This document shows, piece by piece, positions 1 to 8,443 of a DNA stretch of 64,000 nt. Position numbers and translations under genes: made by a program. Each line of letters opens with the position of its first letter. Positions within the stretch are counted from its first letter, which is position 1. Under the pieces are notes generated by a model. That model was given only the letters and a program-made list of their open reading frames with translations. It was not told the DNA's origin and made no database searches. The stretch is from contig MTMG01000016.1 of assembly GCA_002010075.1 (NCBI GenBank), positions 86,962 to 150,961 of the forward strand, given 5' to 3'. Source of the stretch: Methanomicrobia archaeon JdFR-19. Its GTDB lineage: Archaea; Halobacteriota; Methanosarcinia; DSM-18856; Methermicoccaceae.

Positions 1-286
1 ATGGTGATGCAATTAAGAATATTAGATTCTTACAAAGAGTTACTTTTTGAATAAATTTAAACATAATTATTCGATTTCAAGAGGTGTTAATAAAATTGTC
101 GAATTTATTGTCTAAACACATATAAAATAGCGCAAATCTTTCAGATACCCGAGTTCTCTAACATTTCCAAAACCTTTACTACTTACAATTATTTATTTTG
201 GAATTGACCAAGCACCACAAATTATTGAATGTAAAGTTGAAAATATGCAGTACAAATAAATATCATTTAAATGAGGAGTTATTGAA
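1..286. other. AT-rich flank without a clear gene
   Basis: Frame 1 is open from base 1 to a TAA at 52-54 and could be the last 17 codons of a gene that starts outside the window, but the peptide is too short to assign. From 55 to about 270 I see only AT-rich sequence with stops in all frames. A weak Shine-Dalgarno-like gaggag lies at 272-277, before the methyltransferase start. Confidence 0.3.
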
Positions 287-778
287 ATGAAAGAGAAAAT
301 TGTTCTCGACATCGGGTGTGGAGAAAACAAACTCGAGGGGGCTATTGGCATAGATATTCATAGAACCAAAGATGTTGACATCATTGCTGATGCCCGTTAT
401 TTGCCCTTCAAGGAAGAAGTTTTCGACCATATTTATTCTTCACATCTATTGGAGCACTTTAGTCATCGTGAAGTTAAAGATGTTTTAGAAGAATGGGTCA
501 GAGTCTTAAAAAAAGCGGGGACGATTGAGATAAAAGTGCCTTGGTTAAGGATGAGAGCATTAATATTCTTTTTAAGACCGACATGGGAAAACATAGTACA
601 CATTTACGGTGGGCAGGAACACGAAGGAAACTACCATAAATGTGGCTTTTCGTATCGCCTTCTTAAAAAGTTATTGGAAGAGTGTGGAATTAAGAACATT
701 AAGCGTGTAATTAAGGGTTATAAAGGTATACTGTTTATTCCTGACTGTTTACATGTTAAGGGCGTGAAAAAATCTTAA
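287..778 (+). CDS. SAM-dependent class I methyltransferase, small
   Basis: This 163-residue protein has a class I methyltransferase core. Motif I VLDIGCGENK lies at residues 6-15, an acidic strand GIDIH at about 21-25, and a post-II segment DARYLPFKEEVFDHIYSSH with the LEHF typical of methyltransferase type 11 domains. It is shorter than most family members and has only a brief C-terminal part, so it is probably a minimal enzyme acting on a small molecule or glycan; the substrate cannot be told. It starts at ATG after a gaggag motif and ends with TAA. It stands alone, facing the minus-strand nucleotide-sugar cluster. Confidence 0.75.
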   Translation: MKEKIVLDIGCGENKLEGAIGIDIHRTKDVDIIADARYLPFKEEVFDHIYSSHLLEHFSHREVKDVLEEWVRVLKKAGTIEIKVPWLRMRALIFFLRPTWENIVHIYGGQEHEGNYHKCGFSYRLLKKLLEECGIKNIKRVIKGYKGILFIPDCLHVKGVKKS

Positions 779-946
779 TCTCCGTATAAGTACACAAATA
801 GCTCAAAACTATCGTAACTACCGCAGTCCACTGTAAACTCCAACAACTTGCTTAATCTTCTTTATACCATAATTGACACATAAACAACATTGAGATCGAA
901 AGAAATCACTCCAAGGGCTAAAATCGACAGATCTTGAGCTTCAAAC

Positions 947-2113
947 TTATTTATTTAAAATCGTTCTTAACTCAAATGTATCAAACACGATATCAGCATC
1001 CTTGGGTTCAATCCATCTAAAACCAAGCTCCTCAATCTTCTCCTTGTTGAACATTTCATCATAAACAAACACATTAAGTCCATTATTCATCAAGAGTTTT
1101 GCCAACACAATATTTCTACTATGATTCAGTTCTCTAACACCTTTCCGAAATGTGAGACCCTTGATACAAATCTTCACCTCTTTTAATGGCTTATTGATTT
1201 TCTTGCACTCTAAAACTATTCTTTCAGCCCAATAATTCACCATCTCGTCATTTAACTCTCTTGCTGTCCTCAGCAGTCTGGCATAATTAAGTCTCTCCCT
1301 CTTTTCCATCTCCTTTATTAAAAACCACGGATAAACTGGAATGCAATGCCCACCAACTCCTGTCGATGGTAAATGGACATGGCAATACTCATGGTTAGCA
1401 TATTTTCTTGCCTCATGAAAATCGATACCAAGTTCATTTGCGAGCTTGAAAAGCTCACTCGCCAATGCAATATTCACATCTCGATAACAACCCTCCATTA
1501 TTTTAATGAACTCTGCAACCCTTGCAGATGAGACTAAATGTAAGTTAGGAATGAACTTCTTGTATATCTCAAAAGCCTTAATTCCACTTTGTTCATCAAC
1601 ACCTCCCACCACTTTGGGAAACTCCTTCAAACGTGATATGCTGTATCCTGTCATTATCCTTTCTGGGGAATGGGCTAAATAGTATTCACCCAGTTTTAAT
1701 CCACTCTCCTCCTCAAGCCATTTTCTAACCAAATTCTCGGTGGTCCCGGGGGGTACAGTGGTCTCCACCACCACCACTGCTCCCTTTTTCATAACCCTTC
1801 CAACTGAACGCACCGCATCTTCGAAAATTGATGTGTCTGGTGTATGGTTATCATCGAGCAAGAGGGGGACGATGATTATGAATGCATCACACTCAGATGC
1901 ATCGTCGTAAGATGTTGTAGCTTTCAGTCTATTTCCACCATGTGCACGAACGAGTTCTGAAAGATGAGGCTCTTCTGGAATTGGATTCTCACCTCTGTTT
2001 ATCATTTTCACCTTTTTCTCGTCCACATCTACACCAACAACCTCCAATCCCGCATCTGCTGCAACAGCTGCAATCGGCAGTCCAACCCTTCCAAGCCCAA
2101 CAACAGATATCAT
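947..2113 (-). CDS. UDP-N-acetyl-hexosamine 6-dehydrogenase (WbpA/WecC type)
   Basis: A nucleotide-sugar dehydrogenase that oxidises C6 of a UDP-N-acetylhexosamine to the uronic acid in two NAD-dependent steps. The N-terminal Rossmann motif VVGLGRVGLP is clear. VETTVPPGTTE, the HSPER segment, the GGVD turn and a central GVGGHCIPV with the catalytic Cys follow in the family's order. I start at ATG 2113 (MISVVGLG) rather than 13 codons upstream, because a strong ggaggtga lies just before it and the upstream gene then ends in an ATGA overlap. It ends with TAA. With the next three genes it makes the set expected for a 2,3-diacetamido uronic acid used in archaeal N-glycans. Confidence 0.88.
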   Translation of the reverse strand: MISVVGLGRVGLPIAAVAADAGLEVVGVDVDEKKVKMINRGENPIPEEPHLSELVRAHGGNRLKATTSYDDASECDAFIIIVPLLLDDNHTPDTSIFEDAVRSVGRVMKKGAVVVVETTVPPGTTENLVRKWLEEESGLKLGEYYLAHSPERIMTGYSISRLKEFPKVVGGVDEQSGIKAFEIYKKFIPNLHLVSSARVAEFIKIMEGCYRDVNIALASELFKLANELGIDFHEARKYANHEYCHVHLPSTGVGGHCIPVYPWFLIKEMEKRERLNYARLLRTARELNDEMVNYWAERIVLECKKINKPLKEVKICIKGLTFRKGVRELNHSRNIVLAKLLMNNGLNVFVYDEMFNKEKIEELGFRWIEPKDADIVFDTFELRTILNK

Positions 2114-2682
2114 GTCTTCGATATTCTCACCTCCTACCCGCATACACCACATCTATACCATACTCCATTATCTTCTTTTACTCTCTCTTTTAGAGGATGT
2201 CCACAGTAGCATACAAAACCTTTCAATCTGGCTGGATTGCCATATACGAGACCATGGGGTGGAACATTTGAAGTCACAACCGCACCAGCCCCCACCATTG
2301 CATACTCTCCAATCTCAATACCACATAGTACGGTAGCGTTTGCCCCAATGCTCGCTCCCTTCTTCACAAGTGTTTCACACTTTCTCGTCTCATCCCAAAG
2401 AAATGCTCTTGGATACAGGTCGTTGGTGAACGTCACAGAAGGTCCTATGAACACATCATCCTCGATCGTGACACCGCTGTACACAGATACAAAGTTCTGA
2501 ATCTTCACTCTGTCTCCTATTCTAACACCTTTGTCTATGTAAACACCTTTTCCGATGTTACACTCTTTTCCCACAACAGCTTTCTCTCTTATGTGGACGA
2601 AGTGCCATATTTTTGTCCCTTCTCCCACTTCCCCTTCAACAATTGCCGTGTGATGTATGAATCCCCTCAAATTTTTTTCCAT
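2110..2682 (-). CDS. WbpD-like hexapeptide N-acetyltransferase with in-frame UAG
   Basis: A left-handed beta-helix acetyltransferase resembling WbpD, which acetylates the 3-amino group of UDP-2-acetamido-3-amino glucuronate. Hexapeptide repeats run from about residue 15 to 145 (GEVGEGTKIWHFVHI, ATVLCGIEIGEYAMVGAGAV). The C-terminus is a zinc-ribbon-like CYCG...YRCGVCG. In the standard code the gene stops at TAG (2134-2136) right after this CGVCG. Read through, it adds seven residues (EVRISKT) and ends at TGA 2110-2112, giving a classic ATGA overlap with the next gene, whose Shine-Dalgarno lies in the extension. WbpD-like proteins usually continue a few residues after this Cys pair. A true stop at TAG would cost little, so this is the weakest of the 11 UAG cases. 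Confidence 0.8.
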
Positions 2683-3583
2683 TCTTTATCTCCTCTGCTA
2701 TTTTGATATTCTGTGCGCCATCTTCAAAAGAGACGGGAAATTCCCCTTTGCCATTAATAGCATTCACAAAACTTCTCAATTCCTCTTTCAAAGGCTCAAC
2801 CCTTCCGATAAGAACTTTTTCAATGAGATTTTCCTGTCTATACACAGCGTTTATCTGTTCGTATCTTTTTGGGTATCTATATATATAGAGTTCATGAGAC
2901 ATTAGGTCTCCCTCTAACGTGTATCCTTCATCTTCCACATATATGAAGCGGATTTTCTTACATGCAACTCTGCTTGCGGACATAGATACAATACAATGGT
3001 TGAATGTGGATAGAACGCACGCAACATCCTCTGCATATATTGAGTAGAGCGTGTATTCTTTTTCTTTTAAAAGGGAGTTCCATACTATGTCGATATCATG
3101 TATCATCAGGTCGACCACCACATCCACATCTGTTATCCGGGACGATGTTGGGTTATGTCTTTTGATGCTTATCAGCTTTGGAGAGTGTATAAGTCTTTTA
3201 ATTTCCTGTACAACTGGGTTGAATCTCTCAATATGTCCAACACCAGTTATCACATCTGAATTACTGGCTAATTCACACAGTTCAAGAGCTTCAACATAAG
3301 TCGATGCCAGAGGCTTCTCCACAAGACAGTGAACACCTTTCTCAATTGCCTCTTTAGCTATTTCAGTGTGAAACTTTGTTGGGGCACACACACTCACAAA
3401 ATCCACATTATTCAAGAGCTGTGGGAGGGATGCCGTACATTGAGCATCGTATTGCTCCATGACTTCCTTCATTGCCTCCTCATCTGGGTCGTATACCCAC
3501 ACCTCATCCACTCCTTTAATCTCTGTATACACTCTTACATGGTTTTTTCCCATCACTCCCACACCAATAACTCCCGCCTTCAT
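2636..3583 (-). CDS. Gfo/Idh/MocA oxidoreductase (WbpB-like)
   Basis: A NAD-dependent sugar oxidoreductase, most likely the 3-dehydrogenase step (WbpB-like) that prepares UDP-GlcNAc-uronate for transamination. The N-terminal dinucleotide fold reads AGVIGVGVMGKNH. The family signature VEKPLA is at about residue 92, and the second-domain stretch VDLMIHDIDIV carries the conserved HDID. I choose ATG 3583, six bases after ggagg, over the TTG two codons upstream. It ends with TGA inside the acetyltransferase gene (47-base overlap) and begins just after the TGA of the aminotransferase, so the three genes are tightly coupled. Confidence 0.85.
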   Translation of the reverse strand: MKAGVIGVGVMGKNHVRVYTEIKGVDEVWVYDPDEEAMKEVMEQYDAQCTASLPQLLNNVDFVSVCAPTKFHTEIAKEAIEKGVHCLVEKPLASTYVEALELCELASNSDVITGVGHIERFNPVVQEIKRLIHSPKLISIKRHNPTSSRITDVDVVVDLMIHDIDIVWNSLLKEKEYTLYSIYAEDVACVLSTFNHCIVSMSASRVACKKIRFIYVEDEGYTLEGDLMSHELYIYRYPKRYEQINAVYRQENLIEKVLIGRVEPLKEELRSFVNAINGKGEFPVSFEDGAQNIKIAEEIKNGKKFEGIHTSHGNC

Positions 3584-3585
3584 TT

Positions 3586-4698
3586 TCAACCTCCAAAGGA
3601 GTTCATTATCTCAATTACCCTCTAAATTTCCTCTCTCTTTAATGATGGATGCACTGGTATGCTTAGAACCCTTTTGGATATGTCTTGAGATACAGGAGTA
3701 TCGACAGTATATCCTTTGTTCCTGTAAAGTGGTTGGCTCTGCACTGGGGATGGATAATACACACCACACTCCACTCCATGTGATAACATATACCTCTTCA
3801 ACTCCTCTCTGACCTCGTGCGATTCACACAAAACAACATATTGATGATAAACATGCTTTGCCCTGTCTCTCTCAACAGGATGGCGGACCTCTTCAATGTG
3901 AATATTTCTGAGAAGGTCTGCACTCCTTCTCCTTATCTCATTCATTTCGTCAAGTCGTTCGAGCTGGGCAACTCCAATCGACGCATGTACATCACTCATT
4001 CTGTAATTGTACCCTAAAATCGTATGAGTATGATGGTCTGAACGTCCATGGTTTATTAACATTCTAATACGGGAGGCAAGCTCCGAGTCGTTTGTTGTGA
4101 TAATGCCACCTTCTCCGGATGTCATGTTCTTTGTTGCATACAGCGAGAAACACCCTATGCCGAAAGATCCTACTTTTTTTCCATCCCATTCTGCCCCATG
4201 TGCTTGTGCGGCATCTTCTATCAGAACGAGCGAGTGGTCTTCACACAACTCACTCAAAGCATCCACATCGAAAGGATGTCCGAACAGATGAACCCCTATT
4301 ATCGCACGTGTTTTTTTGGTTATACGTTCTGCCACATCTTCTGGGTCTATGCAGAATGTCTCTGACTCAACATCAGCAAAAACTGGTTTAGCTCCCTGAA
4401 AAAGGACAGAATTAGCTGTTGCAATGAAGGTGAATGATGGAACTATAACCTCATCTCCTTTTCCAATCCCGAGAGCTTTCAAAACAACATCGAGAGCGGT
4501 TGTGCCACTTGATGTTGCGATCGCCTCATTTACACCACAGTATTCTGCAAATTTTTGTTCGAGTTTTTTCACCCAAGGACCTGAGGAAAGCCTTCCGGAT
4601 TTCAACACTTCCTACAAGTATCTGAATTCTTTGGCTGTTATTGAGGGGCGGCATAAAGGTATGAGTTTCTTTTCAGACCGCTCATCTACTTCCACCAT
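3586..4698 (-). CDS. DegT/DnrJ/EryC1 aminotransferase (WbpE-like), two in-frame UAG
   Basis: A PLP-dependent sugar aminotransferase, probably adding the 3-amino group to a UDP-keto-uronate. The core shows ATSSGTTALDVVLKALGIG, DEVIVPSFTF, VLIEDAAQAHGA and FSLYATKNMTSGEGG, where the Lys binds PLP. TAG occurs at codon 29 (4612-4614) and codon 359 (3622-3624). Reading through restores both conserved ends: an N-terminus IPLCRPSITAKEFRYL-UAG-EVLKSG and a C-terminal helix HPSLKREEI-UAG-RVIEIMNSF. The full 370 residues match the family. The restored start ATG 4698 overlaps the upstream TGA by one base, and the restored TGA 3586 lies just before the next start. Both junctions are hard to explain if the gene were dead. 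Confidence 0.92.
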
Positions 4699-4934
4699 CA
4701 AAGCACCCCATACGCTCTTTTCATAACTATCACTGCGAAGATAAATAACATTGTGTATAGCAATAATTTGATGTTCTCTCTCGAACGAAAGCCCATAAAT
4801 TCACTGGCAACAGCCATCACCACTAACAGTCCAATGAGAAGGAGGGTTGCATAAACTTCAACACTTCTCACCAGTAGAACTGTCAAAACCGCCCAGATTG
4901 ACAATGTTAATACGATGTAGTCTCTCACATCCAT
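4698..4934 (-). CDS. Small membrane protein, two to three helices
   Basis: A 78-residue hydrophobic protein of unknown function. Helices run at about residues 6-24, 26-44 and 55-75, with a short charged loop GFRSRENIK between the last two. It lies between the Cys-rich membrane protein (10-base overlap at its start) and the WbpE-like gene (one-base overlap at its end), so it is translated with them. It ends with TGA. I do not recognise a family. Confidence 0.65.
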   Translation of the reverse strand: MDVRDYIVLTLSIWAVLTVLLVRSVEVYATLLLIGLLVVMAVASEFMGFRSRENIKLLLYTMLFIFAVIVMKRAYGVL

Positions 4935-5656
4935 TCTTCGACCCTACCAATTTTTTCTACAGTTATTTCAACAAAGCCATCCTCGTGGTTGAACTCCTTT
5001 ACTGCTATCAATTCTCCAGTAGCCTTTGATATCGAAAGGAGGATACAACTGCATACAGGACATGCCACACTCTTGCACATATCTGAACATCCTTTCATCC
5101 TCACATTGATATTCACCCTTATCTTGTTTCCCAATTCATCTACTCTGATGGAGTCTGCCAGCTCAAGAGCTTTTAGAGTGGCAGTACAACCCTCAACCAT
5201 TTCCAGTCCAGTAATCTCTCTCTCCAAATCCTTTTCGCACATCTTCAAGAGCTTAGCTCCAAGCGGTCTTATCACCATTCCTATCCCAGCATCTGTTAAA
5301 AATACCGCTTCCTCATCCAATTTTGCCAAGTCAATATCAAACTCTTCCTGTGCGGGTAGGAACACACCCCCCTCTGGTAGATTCTGGTATGGTGGGATGT
5401 ACACCGCATTCTTCAGATTCAGATTCTTGATGATATCGTTCAATGTTTTCTGGTACGAACTCACCATTGCATCAAAAGCCTCTTCTTTTATGTATCCGGG
5501 TGGAGAGAGGCTAAGGACAACCACTCCAATGAATATACCACATATCCCCACGTTGAGGGTTGTTCTCTCCCCGTAAATGACTCCCACACTCAACACAACA
5601 ATCCCAATCGAAAGGAGCGAAACTCCACACAGAGTCCTTTTGTCTATATCTTTCAC
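4925..5656 (-). CDS. Membrane-anchored protein with Cys-rich C-terminal domain
   Basis: I do not recognise a named function. From the proposed GTG start (VKDIDKRTLCG) the protein has two adjacent membrane helices in its first 55 residues. A soluble domain of about 180 residues follows, with a segment TDAGIGMVIRPLGAKLL and a Cys-rich stretch MKGCSDMCKSVACPVCSC that could bind a metal or form disulphides. GTG 5656 is chosen because the palindromic TATA-like ATTTAAAT (5678-5685) lies about 25 bases upstream, giving a leaderless transcript. The longer frame to 5740 would overlap the divergent gene. It ends with TGA. Confidence 0.6.
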   Translation of the reverse strand: MKDIDKRTLCGVSLLSIGIVVLSVGVIYGERTTLNVGICGIFIGVVVLSLSPPGYIKEEAFDAMVSSYQKTLNDIIKNLNLKNAVYIPPYQNLPEGGVFLPAQEEFDIDLAKLDEEAVFLTDAGIGMVIRPLGAKLLKMCEKDLEREITGLEMVEGCTATLKALELADSIRVDELGNKIRVNINVRMKGCSDMCKSVACPVCSCILLSISKATGELIAVKEFNHEDGFVEITVEKIGRVEEWM

Positions 5657-5677
5657 AAAAGCATCATCATCATCAAG

Positions 5678-5685
5678 ATTTAAAT
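5678..5685. promoter_or_regulatory. Palindromic TATA box between divergent genes
   Basis: ATTTAAAT is its own reverse complement. It lies about 25 bases from the GTG of the minus-strand gene and about 27 bases from the ATG of the plus-strand gene. One element could therefore serve two leaderless promoters. This is a position-based inference. Confidence 0.5.
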
Positions 5686-5708
5686 AAAATTCGCCCAATG
5701 TTTGTAGG

Positions 5709-7463
5709 ATGAGATATTCGATACTGCTCGTATTACTCATGGTTTTGTTTGGGGGGGCGGGATATGCCGAGACTGTCAGACACCTTCCCTATGAGAGCAG
5801 TGCAAGTGATGAAGGACTGTATCTTTTTCTCTCCGATTTCATCGAGTATGAGGAAAGATGTTTGGATGGGGTGATAGCCGAAGAACCACATGTAAACATG
5901 TCAAAGAAGGCAGAACTGAAGATGGACTCTCTGATGAGAGAGGTGGAGTTGTATGAGCTCAAAGGAGTTGAAACGAATTTATCTGTGGTTATAAACCCAT
6001 TTTACAAAATGAGCAAGGGAGTGAATTTACTTGTAAAGTCACAGAATGATTTTCTTAATGAAATGAAAAATGAATCGTATGTTGATGCGAGATACTCTTT
6101 GTTGAATATGAAATTTGGTCTCTCCCAAATCAACCAGTCGATTGATGAGATAGATGAGATGGAATTATCGGGTGGATACATATTTGATGTCTCTGATTTA
6201 AGGAACAAAACTGAAGATATTGCTCTTTTGATAGAAAATTATGAGGAATTGTTTAATAAGACGTTGAAAATTCCGATAACTGGAAAGCTTCTTATAGCGT
6301 CTGTATCCGATACCAATCCAGTACTGGGAGAAGAAGTCCTGATACAGGTGTTTGCAAAGAACCTCAACGACATCACGTTGTACATCGATGGAAAGGATGT
6401 GTATCATGTATATCTTCCCGGTAATGGAACTTTCTACACCACCCACACATTCACCGAGCTTGGAGAACATGTTTTGTTTGCGGAAGGGAAAATCAAATTA
6501 GGTGTTGTGAGGTCAAACATCATCAGGTTAGACGTCAGAAAGATTCCCACCCATATATTGCTGTCCTATCCCTCGAATGCCACTGTTGGAGAGTGGGTAG
6601 AGGTAAAAGGAAAAGTGGTGGATGAGTATGGTAGAGTGGTGGACAGTGTTTTTGTGAATGTTTCTGGTTCTGATGGCTATGAAGTTGGGAAAATCGATAA
6701 AGAATACTTTACAGTCAATGCAACAAGAAAAACAGAGGGATTTCTAAATTTGTCAGTTTCCTATCTTGGAAACGATACGCATGAGGGAAGTTATGCAGAA
6801 TGCAAGATATTCTTTTCAAGAATTCCTATACATATTGTTTTGAGTACGGATAACACAACCGAGGTCAGGGGGAGCATATTTTCATATCATGGGCATCCAG
6901 AATATGCTCTACCGATTCATCTCGTTGTGAATTCCACAGAAGAAGTTGTGAACACGAGGGACAAGTTCAACATAACACTCGACCAGCCGGGGAGGTATGA
7001 GGTGTATGCCTACTTTGAAGGGGACACGCTGTACGCTCCCGCAATGTCCAACAAAATATTTGTGGATATTCAGGGCAGAAGAGTGCCATATTTACTTTTG
7101 CTGTTGTCTGGTGGTTTGTTGTTGGTTTATTTGATAAAGCCAAGAATAAAAAGAGGGAGAGGGGAAGACGAAATTGAGAAGAAAATTGAGGAAGTAAAGT
7201 CAGTTGAGCCAAGAACCGAATACAAACCTGAACACAAAAAACCAGAGAACTACAAGGAATTGTTCGATAGACTTGTTTCAAAGTACGGTCTGAAAAAGAG
7301 CTTGACACCCAGAGAGCTATTAAGAGAGTTGGAGGGGAAGCCAGAATATGAAAAACTCAAAATCATCACAGAGCTTCATGAGAAGGCTGTGTATGGGAGC
7401 GCTGGACTTAATGAAAAGGAGAGAGAGGAATATTCCAGACTTCTAGGGGAGGTGGGGGAGTGA
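5709..7463 (+). CDS. Secreted-domain membrane protein with DUF4129-like tail
   Basis: A 584-residue protein opening with a signal peptide (YSILLVLLMVLFGGAGYAE). A long extracytoplasmic part contains several predicted Ig-like or bacterial-surface beta domains (about residues 190-455, for example VFAKNLNDITLYIDGK) and many N-x-S/T sequons. One membrane helix follows (YLLLLLSGGLLLVYLI, about 459-474), then a charged cytoplasmic tail whose LTPRELLRELE resembles the DUF4129 C-terminal motif. It begins an operon with DUF4350, MoxR and DUF58 genes, a common archaeal and bacterial association of unclear role, perhaps assembly or folding of envelope proteins. It ends with TGA and overlaps the next gene by four bases. 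Confidence 0.7.
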   Translation: MRYSILLVLLMVLFGGAGYAETVRHLPYESSASDEGLYLFLSDFIEYEERCLDGVIAEEPHVNMSKKAELKMDSLMREVELYELKGVETNLSVVINPFYKMSKGVNLLVKSQNDFLNEMKNESYVDARYSLLNMKFGLSQINQSIDEIDEMELSGGYIFDVSDLRNKTEDIALLIENYEELFNKTLKIPITGKLLIASVSDTNPVLGEEVLIQVFAKNLNDITLYIDGKDVYHVYLPGNGTFYTTHTFTELGEHVLFAEGKIKLGVVRSNIIRLDVRKIPTHILLSYPSNATVGEWVEVKGKVVDEYGRVVDSVFVNVSGSDGYEVGKIDKEYFTVNATRKTEGFLNLSVSYLGNDTHEGSYAECKIFFSRIPIHIVLSTDNTTEVRGSIFSYHGHPEYALPIHLVVNSTEEVVNTRDKFNITLDQPGRYEVYAYFEGDTLYAPAMSNKIFVDIQGRRVPYLLLLLSGGLLLVYLIKPRIKRGRGEDEIEKKIEEVKSVEPRTEYKPEHKKPENYKELFDRLVSKYGLKKSLTPRELLRELEGKPEYEKLKIITELHEKAVYGSAGLNEKEREEYSRLLGEVGE

Positions 7464-8443
7464 AGAAGATATTTTTGATTGCTTTCACCACTCTTTTGCT
7501 TTCCTCTGCGCTGACAGTCCCAATCACAAAAAGCTCATGCGAGTTTAGTATGTTCAACACCGGATGGAATGGTTGTTCAGAGTTTGCAAAAATACTGCAT
7601 GAGAGGGGGGGTGTTATACCAGTTATGTATCCGTATAATACGTTGGGCGGATTTGATGGAACACTCGTGGTGGTTGGGCCAGATATTAGTTTCTCATCTC
7701 ATGAGGCAGATGTTGTGAGAAAGTTTGTTGAGAATGGGGGGATTTTATTCATAGCAGACGATTTCGGAAGTGCAAATTCCCTTCTCACCAAAATGGGAGT
7801 TGATGCCACTTTCTATAACAAACCTCTGAAAGACATTTTTTATACAAAAAGTATGGAGTTTCCAGTTGTTGTGAAATTCAGTTCAGAACTCCAGGGTTTT
7901 GATAAGGTGGTTCTGGATGTACCTTCTGCCATCACCACAGGAGGTGAGGGTTTTTCAAGCACGATGTCTGTTATTGGAGGGGTGGATGACATCGTTAATA
8001 AGTCAGGGAGTTATGTTGTGTTTGCGGAGATAAAATACGGAAGCGGAAGAATAATCTTGTTCTCAGACCCGAGTGCATTGATGAATGATTTGTATCCTGA
8101 AAACAAGGACTTCATGGTTGCTCTTGCATCGTATCTTGGAAACAAATTTTATTTCGACGAAGTCCATCATTCAGACTTCAACCCCTATTCTATGAGTACA
8201 ACCTATGTGTACAAAGAACTCGATAGGAGAAGTGCTGGATGGGTAATGTTTGTGCTTGTGGTTGTCGGTTTCATTTCACTCTTAGGAAACATTAAATTCA
8301 GAATGTCCCGAAGAACGAGGCAAAGAGAACTTCCAGCATGGGTGGATGATAAATTGTTTGGTAGGATGATAAAGGAAATGAGAAGTGGTTCAAAGCACGG
8401 TGATGGAAATGAACTCGAAAATTCTGGAAAAGATAAAGAATGA
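7460..8443 (+). CDS. DUF4350 domain membrane protein
   Basis: A 327-residue protein starting at GTG 7460 in a GTGA overlap. It has an N-terminal signal or anchor (FLIAFTTLLLSSALTVP). A DUF4350-type domain follows, with VVGPDISFSSHEADVVRKFV, GGILFIADDFGSANSLL and GRIILFSDPSALMND, a flavodoxin or glutaminase-like fold. A C-terminal membrane helix (about residues 259-277) and a basic cytoplasmic tail follow. DUF4350 proteins are typically encoded beside MoxR and DUF58 genes, as here. The molecular role is not established. It ends with TGA, about 40 bases inside the MoxR gene. Confidence 0.75.
   Translation: MKKIFLIAFTTLLLSSALTVPITKSSCEFSMFNTGWNGCSEFAKILHERGGVIPVMYPYNTLGGFDGTLVVVGPDISFSSHEADVVRKFVENGGILFIADDFGSANSLLTKMGVDATFYNKPLKDIFYTKSMEFPVVVKFSSELQGFDKVVLDVPSAITTGGEGFSSTMSVIGGVDDIVNKSGSYVVFAEIKYGSGRIILFSDPSALMNDLYPENKDFMVALASYLGNKFYFDEVHHSDFNPYSMSTTYVYKELDRRSAGWVMFVLVVVGFISLLGNIKFRMSRRTRQRELPAWVDDKLFGRMIKEMRSGSKHGDGNELENSGKDKE

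Noticed and set aside
4989..5576. A plus-strand frame of 195 codons across the Cys-rich membrane protein
   Set aside because: It lies opposite the real gene in a low-stop frame, has Ser/Pro-rich composition without motifs, and has no ribosome site. It is a shadow of the minus-strand gene.
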